A stretch of 64,000 nucleotides of DNA from Rhizobium sp. 18065. Its GTDB lineage: Bacteria > Pseudomonadota > Alphaproteobacteria > Rhizobiales > Rhizobiaceae. How positions within the stretch are numbered: the first letter of the stretch is position 1; each line of letters begins with the position of its first letter. The translations under genes were made by a program, and so were the position numbers. Of this stretch, positions 17,635 to 25,014 are shown one piece after another. Location: NCBI RefSeq assembly GCF_902706095.1, contig NZ_CACSJP010000014.1, positions 21,933 through 85,932 on the forward strand, given 5' to 3'. The notes under the pieces were generated by a model. It was not told where the DNA came from. It did not search any database and saw nothing but the letters and a program-made list of their open reading frames with translations.

Positions 17635-18179
17635 CGGTCAGCAACGTCTCTGACCAGCAGCCTCAAACGCCGTCTCTGGGGATCTATGCAGAGGAGAAAA
17701 TCCAAGGGGCGTGACGTGCGAGGAGCTCTTTTATGATCAATGGTTTAAGCGATGGACATCGCGATCACCGAGTCAAGTGTTCACATGCCTGCAAGGCGAG
17801 CGGATGGAAATGGGATGAATGCGGAAATTATTTCCGCATTCAATGGAGGGTCGACGGTTCACATCCTATCAAGGGAGCCGACAATATGCGGGCGATAGCC
17901 GGGGGGTCTTGAGGTTTTACTTTTCGTCGTTGCGACAGATGAGAGTGGCGCTGTATCTTTGTGTTCGTCGACATGGGCCGGATCAGGTCCACTTGGACAA
18001 TTTGGCTCGACCCTCGAACCATTGCCCGCGCACTCCCAGAACTTTGCAATTATTGCTAATATCGCAATTATATCGAAACAATTGATGCAATTGTTGGGCC
18101 GGCGGTAAACCGGCAATATGTGTCCATCAGACGAGCCAAGCACGGCTGACTCCGAACCGACACAATTGCAGGATGCGAC
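17635..18179 (+). other. Intergenic region upstream of the Tat-type hydrolase
   Basis: This 545-base stretch has no convincing gene. It carries a perfect 11-bp hairpin (GAATGCGGAAA, 3-base loop, 17817-17841) that could end the tetR transcript. Near its end it holds the shared GCAATT direct-repeat promoter element (18064-18092) with further GCAATT-like repeats around 18055. Confidence 0.5.
18064..18092 (+). promoter_or_regulatory. Shared operator/promoter element, copy 1 (GCAATT-N17-GCAATT)
   Basis: GCAATT occurs at 18064 and again at 18087, exactly 23 bases apart. The second box overlaps a possible -35 (TTGTTG), and CAATAT about 21 bases downstream could be the -10. The next start codon is 87 bases downstream. 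The same spacing occurs at four other promoters in the window. Confidence 0.75.
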
Positions 18180-19157
18180 ATGACCGAGACTTTTCCCATG
18201 ACGCGCCGTGGCGCGCTGCTTTCAGCCGGTGCTGCCGCAGCCACGATGACAATGTCACCCACTTTCGCTTTTGCAGCCAACGCTGCGCCTATCACGAACT
18301 CATTTGAAGGACAAAACACGATGGCATACGTAACCACCAAGGACGGCGTCGAAATCTTCTACAAGGACTGGGGTCCGAAGGACGCGCAGCCAATCGTTTT
18401 CCATCACGGCTGGCCGCTTTCGTCGGACGACTGGGATGCGCAGATGCTGTTCTTCCTGTCGAAGGGTTTTCGCGTTGTCGCCCATGACCGTCGTGGCCAC
18501 GGCCGCTCCGCCCAGGTCTCCGACGGGCATGATATGGATCATTACGCCGCCGACGCATTCGCCGTTGTCGAGCATCTCGACTTGAGGAATGCCGTCCACA
18601 TCGGCCACTCGACCGGTGGCGGTGAAGTTGCCCGCTATGTTGCCAAGCATGGCCAGCCGGCCGGCCGCGTTGCCAAGGCCGTGCTCGTCTCAGCCGTTCC
18701 GCCGCTGATGCTGAAAACTGCCAGCAATCCGGGCGGCCTGCCGATGGACGTGTTCGACGGCATCCGCAAGGGTGTTGCCGAGAACCGCGCTCAGCTCTTC
18801 CTCGATTTTCCGACTGGTCCGTTCTATGGCTTCAATCGTCCCGATGCGAAGGTCTATCCCGGTGTCATCCAGAATTGGTGGCGGCAGGGGATGATGGGCA
18901 GCGCCAAAGCCCATTATGAAGGCATCAAGGCCTTTTCCGAGACCGACCAGACCGAAGACCTGAAGGCGATCACCGTCCCTGTTCTCGTGATGCATGGCGA
19001 TGACGACCAGGTGGTGCCGATCGACAATGCCGGCAGGCTTTCGGTCAAGCTCGTCCAGAACGGCACGTTGAAGGTCTATGCCGGTTACCCGCACGGCATG
19101 CTGACCACCCACGCGGACGTGCTGAACGCAGACCTGTTGGCGTTCATCCAGAGCTAA
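18180..19157 (+). CDS. Alpha/beta hydrolase (arylesterase/non-heme chloroperoxidase type) with Tat leader
   Basis: The full frame codes for 325 aa. Residues 1-35 look like a twin-arginine signal (MTRRGALLSAG and a hydrophobic stretch ending near AFAANAA). The hydrolase body has HHGWPLSSDDW, DRRGHGRS, the intact nucleophile elbow GHSTGG, the acid in HGDDDQVVP and His in YPHGM. It resembles non-heme haloperoxidase/esterase enzymes. A second in-frame ATG at 18321 (MAYVTTKDG), where most relatives begin, has its own AAGGAC ribosome-binding site. Exported and cytoplasmic forms may therefore both be made. It is the first gene of the GCAATT-box regulon. Confidence 0.92.
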   Translation: MTETFPMTRRGALLSAGAAAATMTMSPTFAFAANAAPITNSFEGQNTMAYVTTKDGVEIFYKDWGPKDAQPIVFHHGWPLSSDDWDAQMLFFLSKGFRVVAHDRRGHGRSAQVSDGHDMDHYAADAFAVVEHLDLRNAVHIGHSTGGGEVARYVAKHGQPAGRVAKAVLVSAVPPLMLKTASNPGGLPMDVFDGIRKGVAENRAQLFLDFPTGPFYGFNRPDAKVYPGVIQNWWRQGMMGSAKAHYEGIKAFSETDQTEDLKAITVPVLVMHGDDDQVVPIDNAGRLSVKLVQNGTLKVYAGYPHGMLTTHADVLNADLLAFIQS

Positions 19158-19234
19158 CCCTCCCAAGGGCGCGGCTGCGACGGGAAACCGTTGCGGCCAT
19201 TCTGCCAAATCCATGCCAGACGTTGATCGAGACG

Positions 19235-19954
19235 ATGATGGAATTAACCCCTGATCTTGTTGCCCTGACGATCAGACATGTCCGTGACGACGGCCCCGAG
19301 CCGGGCTGGACCGCGCTTTCTGAGGCGGAGCTCGACGGTCTCGTTGAGAAGATAGAAGACGAAGTCGGCGGCGATCCACTGATGGTCTTTGCCTATGGGT
19401 CGCTAATGTGGAACCCAGAGTTCGAACCCGCCAGCCGGCAGCGGGCCACCGCTTACGGATGGCATCGCTCGTTCTCCCTGAAGATCAAGCGTTGGCGAGC
19501 AACCAGTGACCAACCCGGCTTGATGATGGCCCTTGAGCGTGGCGGCCAATGCGATGGCGTCGTCTTTGAACTGTCAGCCGACCGGCGGCGTCAGGATCTT
19601 CGCGCGCTCATCGCACGTGAGGTCAAGTATACCGAGGTCATCGATATGGTCAGTTGGCTGCCAGTCCGCACGGAACATGGTGTCTGCAAGGCTTTGACTT
19701 TCTGGGCGAGCACGAAACGCAGCGGGCTCACACGACCTCTGCCAATCGAGGAAGCCTCCTGTCTTATTGCAAGAGCCTGTGGTGAGGGCGGATCCTGCGC
19801 CGAATATCTGCACAAGACGATCATCGATCTTCAGACGGAAGGTATCCGCGACCGCAATCTGTGGCGTTTGCAGGCGTTGGTGGCCGCGGACATCGCCGCA
19901 GGCCGCGATGCATTGGTCTCGACGCTCTTGGCTGTTCCTGTCCAACCCAGGTGA
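19235..19954 (+). CDS. chaC: ChaC-type gamma-glutamylcyclotransferase
   Basis: This 239-aa enzyme cleaves glutathione to 5-oxoproline and Cys-Gly in the cytoplasm. The signature VFAYGSLMWNP lies at about residue 50, and the catalytic Glu is in LMMALERGGQCDGV. The ATG at 19235 is followed directly by a second ATG. A TTG four codons upstream would add little. It is in the same direction as the hydrolase, 77 bases downstream, and its stop is 3 bases from the stop of the convergent LysR gene. A glutathione-turnover enzyme here fits the electrophile-detoxification setting. Confidence 0.92.
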   Translation: MMELTPDLVALTIRHVRDDGPEPGWTALSEAELDGLVEKIEDEVGGDPLMVFAYGSLMWNPEFEPASRQRATAYGWHRSFSLKIKRWRATSDQPGLMMALERGGQCDGVVFELSADRRRQDLRALIAREVKYTEVIDMVSWLPVRTEHGVCKALTFWASTKRSGLTRPLPIEEASCLIARACGEGGSCAEYLHKTIIDLQTEGIRDRNLWRLQALVAADIAAGRDALVSTLLAVPVQPR

Positions 19955-19957
19955 GAA

Positions 19958-20857
19958 TTAGTCGAGCATCACCATATGCGCCCCAACCTGCTCCTCGAAG
20001 AATTTTGAAAACGAGGCGATGCGGGGCGGCAGAGCTTGATAAGGGGGATAGTAAAGGGTCAGCCATAGATCGGGCGGCGCCCATCCCTTTAGAACCTGGA
20101 CGAGGCGCCCGCTTTGCAAGTGCTCGGAGATATGGAACCCTGGCAGCATTGCAACGCCGGCGCCATCGGCCGCCATGTCGGCGAGGACCTCGCCATTGTT
20201 GGCACTGAACCCACGGCCGGCCGAGATCGTCATGCTCGATCCGCCATCCGACAGCACCCAGTTTTCCCGTCTGCTTTCGCCACTATAGGCAAGGCAATCG
20301 TCCGGCGTCAGTTCGCTTGGATGTTGCATCTCAACGAACCGGCTTCCGGGGGCTGCCACGAGGATGCGCGGGACGAGCCGGATCTTGCGCCAGATGGTGA
20401 ATTTGTCCGACGGCTGAGACGAGATACGGATTGCGAGATCGAAATCGTCGTCGATGATGTTCACCATGCCATCCGAAAGGGAAATCTCAAAACTCATCTT
20501 CGGATAGAGCTCTCTGAACCCTGACAGGATCGGAGGCAAAACAGCCTTGCCGAACCAGGTCGGCGAGCTGATGCGCAAACGACCCTGATCTGCCTTATGC
20601 GCATTTCTGACATCCTTGCGGGCACTTTCGAGTGCCGCGATTGCCGGCTGGATCTGCGCGGCAAAAACCGCCCCGTCGGTTGTCAGCGAAACCTGGCGGG
20701 TCGTGCGCACAAACAGTTGCACACCGAGATCGTCTTCAAGGGCTGCAATGGCACGCGTTACCGCTGCGGGTGTCATATCCAGCTCGCGCGCAACCTGCGC
20801 AAAATTGCGCTTCTCGGCAGCCAGTAGGAAGGTTTTCAGCGCTTTGTAATCGTTCAT
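19958..20857 (-). CDS. LysR-family regulator, candidate master of the GCAATT regulon
   Basis: The product is a 299-aa LTTR. N-terminal HTH at about residues 4-62 (FAQVARELDMTPAAVTRAIAALEDDLGVQLF). Effector domain at about 90-295. It is divergent from the ring-cleaving dioxygenase gene at 20972. The shared gap holds one copy of the GCAATT-N17-GCAATT element, starting 19 bases before its own start codon, as expected for an autoregulated LTTR. Four more copies stand before neighbouring genes, which makes this protein the most likely binder. An AraC regulator at 22595 is the alternative. Confidence 0.93.
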   Translation of the reverse strand: MNDYKALKTFLLAAEKRNFAQVARELDMTPAAVTRAIAALEDDLGVQLFVRTTRQVSLTTDGAVFAAQIQPAIAALESARKDVRNAHKADQGRLRISSPTWFGKAVLPPILSGFRELYPKMSFEISLSDGMVNIIDDDFDLAIRISSQPSDKFTIWRKIRLVPRILVAAPGSRFVEMQHPSELTPDDCLAYSGESRRENWVLSDGGSSMTISAGRGFSANNGEVLADMAADGAGVAMLPGFHISEHLQSGRLVQVLKGWAPPDLWLTLYYPPYQALPPRIASFSKFFEEQVGAHMVMLD

Positions 20858-20875
20858 CTCATTATTTCAAAATGT

Positions 20876-20904
20876 GCAATTCATTCGAGAGAAATATTGC
20901 AATT
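20876..20904. promoter_or_regulatory. Shared operator/promoter element, copy 2
   Basis: GCAATT at 20876 and 20899 (23 bases apart) lies in the divergent gap between lysR (19958-20857) and the dioxygenase gene. The second box sits in the palindrome ATTGCAAT. A possible -10 (TTTAAA) lies about 20 bases downstream on the plus strand. Copy 3 at 23744 is nearly identical over this stretch. Confidence 0.75.
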
Positions 20905-20971
20905 CTGCGTCGGGATCAATCGGTTTAAACCTGCATCCAACGAAACAGGAAAGCTTGGAAAGTCACGGACC

Positions 20972-21904
20972 ATGATCAAGGATATCAAAGGACTGCATCA
21001 CATCACATCGATGGCCTCCGATGCGCGACAGAACAACCGGTTCTTTACCGAGACATTGGGCCTGCGCCGCGTCAAGCAGACGGTGAATTTTGACGATCCA
21101 AGCGTCTACCACCTGTATTATGGCGATGAGAACGGCTCCGCCGGCTCGGTGATGACTTACTTCCCGTTCCAGAACATGATGCTGGGCCGGCCTGGCGTAG
21201 GTGAAGTGAGCGAGACGCAGTTTTCCGTTCCGAAAGGTTCTCTGAAGTTCTGGCAGGATCGCTTCACCGCGCAAGGTGTCGATGGATTGGAAACGGACAC
21301 GGCATTCGGCGCCAACCGCCTTCGCTTCATGGGACCGGACGGTGACGGCCTTGCGCTGATAGAATCGGCAGACGACAACCGCGCTCCCTGGCTTGCCGAG
21401 GGCATTCCGGACGATGCGGCTATCCGCGGTTTCGCGGGCGCGCGTTTCAGCCTGAATAATACGGGTGCAACCGAAGAACTGCTCGGCTTCATGGGATATC
21501 AGCGTGCCGACAGCGAGGGCGATGTCACCCGCTTTATCATTCCCGATGGAAATGGTGCGGATACGATCGATCTTACGGCATTGCCCAAAATACCGTTTGC
21601 CCGACCAGGTGCCGGCTCAGTCCATCATATCGCTTTTGCCGTCGATAACCGCGAAAAGCAGCTCGAAGTGCGCAAGGCGCTGATGGATACGGGCTATCAG
21701 GTGACGCCTGTCATAGACCGCGACTACTTCTGGGCCATCTACTTCCGCACGCCCGGCGGCGTTCTTTTCGAGGTCGCCACCAATGAACCTGGCTTCAATC
21801 GCGACGAAGATACTGCGCATCTGGGTGAAGCGCTTAAGCTGCCGAGCCGGTACGAGGATTTCCGGGATCAGATCCAGACCAACCTCGCTCCACTGGCCGC
21901 CTGA
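20972..21904 (+). CDS. Ring-cleaving dioxygenase, VOC superfamily (MhqO-like)
   Basis: This 310-aa extradiol-type dioxygenase has two vicinal-oxygen-chelate modules (about residues 5-140 and 155-300). Candidate metal ligands are His in GLHHITSMASDA, His in SVHHIAFAV and Glu in GVLFEVATNEPGF. Relatives (MhqO/MhqA) are induced by quinones and protect against them, probably by opening hydroquinone rings. The ATG at 20972 starts the family similarity; the frame extends 75 bases upstream without it. It is probably a direct target of the divergent LysR protein. Confidence 0.92.
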   Translation: MIKDIKGLHHITSMASDARQNNRFFTETLGLRRVKQTVNFDDPSVYHLYYGDENGSAGSVMTYFPFQNMMLGRPGVGEVSETQFSVPKGSLKFWQDRFTAQGVDGLETDTAFGANRLRFMGPDGDGLALIESADDNRAPWLAEGIPDDAAIRGFAGARFSLNNTGATEELLGFMGYQRADSEGDVTRFIIPDGNGADTIDLTALPKIPFARPGAGSVHHIAFAVDNREKQLEVRKALMDTGYQVTPVIDRDYFWAIYFRTPGGVLFEVATNEPGFNRDEDTAHLGEALKLPSRYEDFRDQIQTNLAPLAA

Positions 21905-21935
21905 ACCCGGCATCGTTCCAGAGGTGAAGGAATAA

Positions 21936-21972
21936 CTGAAGCGTCGTGGCCCCTTTGGTCACGGCGCTTCAG
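21936..21972 (+). terminator. Terminator after the dioxygenase gene
   Basis: CTGAAGCGTCGTG pairs with CACGGCGCTTCAG (12 of 13 positions) around an 11-base loop, 32 bases after the stop. There is no long T tract. It coincides with the broken end of the AraC pseudogene on the other strand. Confidence 0.55.
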
Positions 21973-22437
21973 TGCGTCTTGCGCGACGAGTGAGCGGTCC
22001 ACGTCATCCCGGCCGATCAAAGGGAGGAGCGCTGCCCCTATGTCTCGCACGGTCGTATCGCCCATGCCACGACAGACCGTCAGATCACCAACACAAGGCT
22101 GGCCTGTCTTCTCCCCAAGTTCGCTCAGATGCTTTCGTGGGATATGAACGACCAGTGCATCGAACTGGCCTTGGACGGCGATAGCTGCCCCGGTCACGAG
22201 GCTGATGAGGCAGATGGAACCCTTCGGATAGAGCCTTGGCGGCGAGGGTGGCCTGCCATCGGAATGTACGACGTCGATCATGTATAGCAGAATCAGAAAG
22301 GCATCATCGGCAGGGATGACGACGGAAGGCTACGCTCCGTCATAACCGCGGATGACGTGGGCCATCGTAATTTCAGCCTTCTGGAGAGGTCGAGTTACGA
22401 GAGTGGGTGGGCTGGCCGCCCCGAACCACCTACTCAT
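21936..22437 (-). pseudogene. Truncated AraC-family regulator with in-frame stop
   Basis: The minus strand from an ATG at 22437 (MSRWFGAASPPTL) reads as the N-terminal cupin-like domain of an AraC regulator, including DAFLILLYM, PKGSICLISL and FDALVVHIPRKHLSELGE. An in-frame TAG at 22332-22330 interrupts it. Similarity ends near the hairpin at 21936, so the whole DNA-binding C-terminal half is missing. A half-length product could start at the ATG at 22281, but it would have no HTH. It is divergent from the intact AraC gene at 22595. Confidence 0.75.
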
Positions 22438-22594
22438 GTTGTTCGGCGATCGCCGATGTTTCGGTCACAACAAAACTCTTATGAAAAAGTCACGGACGTC
22501 GAACTGACTTCTTGATCCGGAGGTTTGCAATATCACGTTCAATTCACTGTTGTGGCGTATCATAGCACGGTAGTGAACGGCCAAGAGTTTCCCG

Positions 22595-23563
22595 ATGAGC
22601 GACGGGAAAGAGACTAGCCGTCTGGCTTGGTCGAACTGGAAGGTAGCGTTTTTGCTGAAGAAATCCACCGTTCCTTCGGAAATTCCCGGCATTGCATCGG
22701 TCGACAGCTTCGGATGCCCGTTCGACAAACTATACACGAACCAGAAAATTCGCGGAGCTGGTCTCACCATACAGCGCAAGGGATCGCAGGAAGCGCTTCT
22801 GCAGCAGGTAGCCACTCCGGCAAGCGATCGCGGGTTTGTCGTGGGTGTTTCCACGCTGCCCGGCCATACGCGTCGCATCTTTCACGAATACCACGCAACA
22901 ACCCATGTCTTCGAAAACGACGCCGTCTATATCCGCAGACTGGGCGACGACTACAAAGCCGAACTTGAGACCCCTTTCGACTTCGTCCTACTCGAAATAT
23001 CCCCGAACTCCCTGGCCCTGATCGCGGAGGAGGCCGACCTTTCGATGGTATCGGCGTTGAACACCGTTACCGCCCAGGCGGATCCCGTTCTCGCGAGCCT
23101 CGCGCGTGCGCTGGTACCCGCGCTCCAGCATCCGGAGAAGGCGAGCGCCCTGTTCATTGATCAACTGGCCACCGCGATTGGAACTCATGTCGTTCAGAAG
23201 TACGGCGACCGTGTCGTCTCGTCCGGCACAAGAACGCGGAAACTCTCCCGTGCTCAGGAAAATGTCGCCAAGTCGCTGATGCTCGACAATCTTCATGGTC
23301 ACGTCTCGGTCGCGGAATTGGCGCAAGCCTGCAGTCTTTCACGCGGCTATTTCATCCACGCTTTTCGTGAAACCACGGGCATGACACCCTATCAATGGCT
23401 GTTGCGCGAGAGGGTTGCTCAAGCACGGGCAATGTTGCTCGACACGAGTTCAAGCCTTTCCGAAGTGGCGATCTCATGCGGTTTTTCGGACCAGAGCCAT
23501 TTCACGCGCGTCTTTGCGAATGTCGTCGGCACCACACCAGGCATCTGGCGGCGCAACGCCTGA
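22595..23563 (+). CDS. AraC-family transcriptional regulator
   Basis: This 322-aa regulator has an N-terminal sensing domain (about residues 60-200) and a C-terminal double HTH (about 225-320; VSVAELAQACSLSRGYFIHAF, then SLSEVAISCGFSDQSHFTRVF). It lies inside the detoxification regulon, after the ring-cleaving dioxygenase and before the YcaC-like hydrolase. No copy of the GCAATT-N17-GCAATT element precedes it, only a GCAATA half-site near 22526. The ligand is unknown. Confidence 0.92.
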   Translation: MSDGKETSRLAWSNWKVAFLLKKSTVPSEIPGIASVDSFGCPFDKLYTNQKIRGAGLTIQRKGSQEALLQQVATPASDRGFVVGVSTLPGHTRRIFHEYHATTHVFENDAVYIRRLGDDYKAELETPFDFVLLEISPNSLALIAEEADLSMVSALNTVTAQADPVLASLARALVPALQHPEKASALFIDQLATAIGTHVVQKYGDRVVSSGTRTRKLSRAQENVAKSLMLDNLHGHVSVAELAQACSLSRGYFIHAFRETTGMTPYQWLLRERVAQARAMLLDTSSSLSEVAISCGFSDQSHFTRVFANVVGTTPGIWRRNA

Positions 23564-23958
23564 ACATCCGGGCATCATGATCGCGACTGCGTCGGGTGTT
23601 TCGCCGGTCTTTCGTTCTACGCACCTGACTATTCAACAAGACCCGCTGTGCACTTTAAGCGAAAACGCCTGTGATCGGGGAGCGGCAAGCGCCTCCTACA
23701 ATAGCGACGGCAACAGGCGGCAATTTTGATTGTTGCGGAAATGGCAATTCATTCACAAATAATATTGCAATTCTGCGTCGAAAGCCGATGCGATAGTTTT
23801 CTAATCAGCAGCCAAGACAACGAGTGAACGGCTTACCTCGCAGGTGCCGGGAGCTTTGAGGATTGCAGAGCGAGCGTCACCACCCGACGCCCCATCGAAC
23901 GCTGCCGCCTGTTTCTGATCCCGCAAAAGCGGTCCACATAACCCACGAGGAATTGACC
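23564..23958 (+). other. Intergenic region before the YcaC-like gene
   Basis: No gene is seen in this 395-base gap. It contains operator copy 3 (23744-23772) 186 bases before the start codon, the longest leader of the five copies. An upstream GGCAATTTTGATTGTTGC (23719-23736) gives extra inverted half-sites. Confidence 0.5.
23744..23772 (+). promoter_or_regulatory. Shared operator/promoter element, copy 3
   Basis: GCAATT at 23744 and 23767 are 23 bases apart. From the first box through CTGCGTCG it matches copy 2 at almost every base. A possible -10 (GATAGT) lies at the same offset as in the other copies. Confidence 0.75.
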
Positions 23959-24660
23959 ATGTCCAAGCTCGAAGTCCTGACCCCGGCAAACAGCCAGCTC
24001 ATCTTCATCGACCAGCAGCCGCAGATGGCGATGGGCGTTCAGTCGATGGATCGCCAGACGCTGAAGAACAATGTCGTTGGCCTTGCCAAGGCTGCGAAGA
24101 TCTTCAACGTTCCGACCATTATCACCACGGTCGAAACGCTTTCCTTCTCCGGTCATACCTTCCCCGAACTGCTCGCCGTATTCCCGGAGAACGACATTCT
24201 CGAGCGCACCTCGATGAACTCCTGGGACGACCAGAACGTCCGTGACGCGCTGGCTAAGAACGCCACCGAGGGCCGCAAGAAGATCGTCGTCGCTGGCCTG
24301 TGGACCGAAGTTTGCAACACCACCTTCGCGCTGTCGGCCATGCGCGACGTTCCGGATTACGAGATCTACATGGTTGCCGACGCCTCCGGTGGCACCTCCA
24401 GCGATGCGCACAAATACGCGATGGACCGCATGGTGCAGGCCGGCGTCATCCCGGTCACCTGGCAGCAGGTTCTGCTCGAGTGGCAGCGCGACTGGGCACA
24501 CCGCGAAACTTATGATGCGGTCACCTCGCTCGCCAAGGAACATTCCGGTGCCTACGGCATGGGCATCGATTACGCCTACACCATGGTCCACAACGCCGCC
24601 GAACGCGTAACCCACGGCAAGCGCATCGGCCCGAACCCGGCCCAGAAAACCGGCAAGTAA
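23959..24660 (+). CDS. YcaC-like isochorismatase-fold hydrolase
   Basis: This 233-aa cysteine hydrolase of the isochorismatase/YcaC superfamily has the catalytic Asp in LIFIDQQPQMA, the family stretch ERTSMNSWDD and the catalytic Cys in GLWTEVCNTTFAL. YcaC relatives are cytoplasmic oligomers of uncertain substrate. Transcription should start at operator copy 3. A hairpin (24672-24701) separates it from xapX, so downstream expression may be partly attenuated. Confidence 0.9.
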   Translation: MSKLEVLTPANSQLIFIDQQPQMAMGVQSMDRQTLKNNVVGLAKAAKIFNVPTIITTVETLSFSGHTFPELLAVFPENDILERTSMNSWDDQNVRDALAKNATEGRKKIVVAGLWTEVCNTTFALSAMRDVPDYEIYMVADASGGTSSDAHKYAMDRMVQAGVIPVTWQQVLLEWQRDWAHRETYDAVTSLAKEHSGAYGMGIDYAYTMVHNAAERVTHGKRIGPNPAQKTGK

Positions 24661-24671
24661 GAACCTGATCT

Positions 24672-24706
24672 GGCCGCTTCGACAACCCCGTCGGAGCGGC
24701 CTTTCC
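24672..24706 (+). terminator. Intercistronic hairpin
   Basis: GGCCGCT pairs with AGCGGCC over a 16-base loop, followed by TTTCC. It lies between the YcaC-like gene and the XapX gene and is probably an attenuating terminator. Confidence 0.5.
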
Positions 24707-24726
24707 GTAATCGTGGAGGACATCCT

Positions 24727-25014
24727 ATGAAGATGTATCTTTTGTCGCTCGGCGCAGGTCTGCTCGTCGGCATCGTCTACAGCCTCTTGAACGTCCGCTC
24801 GCCGGCTCCGCCGGTCATCGCCCTCGTCGGTCTTCTCGGCATTCTCGTCGGCGAACAGATCGTCCCGCTCGCCAAATCTCTGTGGAGCAAGGAGCCCGCG
24901 GCCGTTTCCTGGCTCAATCAGATCAAGCCCCACATGTTCGCTCACCTGCCAAAAGGTGGCGAGGGCTTGGAGGTTGCTCGTCGTGCAGAAAGCGAGAATA
25001 AGGAGCAGAGCTGA
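24727..25014 (+). CDS. XapX-domain small membrane protein
   Basis: This 95-aa protein has two hydrophobic segments (about residues 4-20 and 28-46; LLSLGAGLLVGIVYSLL, PPVIALVGLLGILVGEQIVP), as in the XapX family of small inner-membrane proteins of unknown function. The C-terminal half is soluble and charged. GGAGGACATCCT supplies the ribosome-binding site. Its TGA overlaps the ATG of the amidohydrolase (ATGATG), so the two are translationally coupled. Confidence 0.88.
   Translation: MKMYLLSLGAGLLVGIVYSLLNVRSPAPPVIALVGLLGILVGEQIVPLAKSLWSKEPAAVSWLNQIKPHMFAHLPKGGEGLEVARRAESENKEQS

Noticed and set aside
22526..22555. Possible sixth copy of the GCAATT element upstream of the AraC gene
   Set aside because: Only a single GCAATA half-site is present; the partner 23 bases downstream (TTGTGG) does not match.
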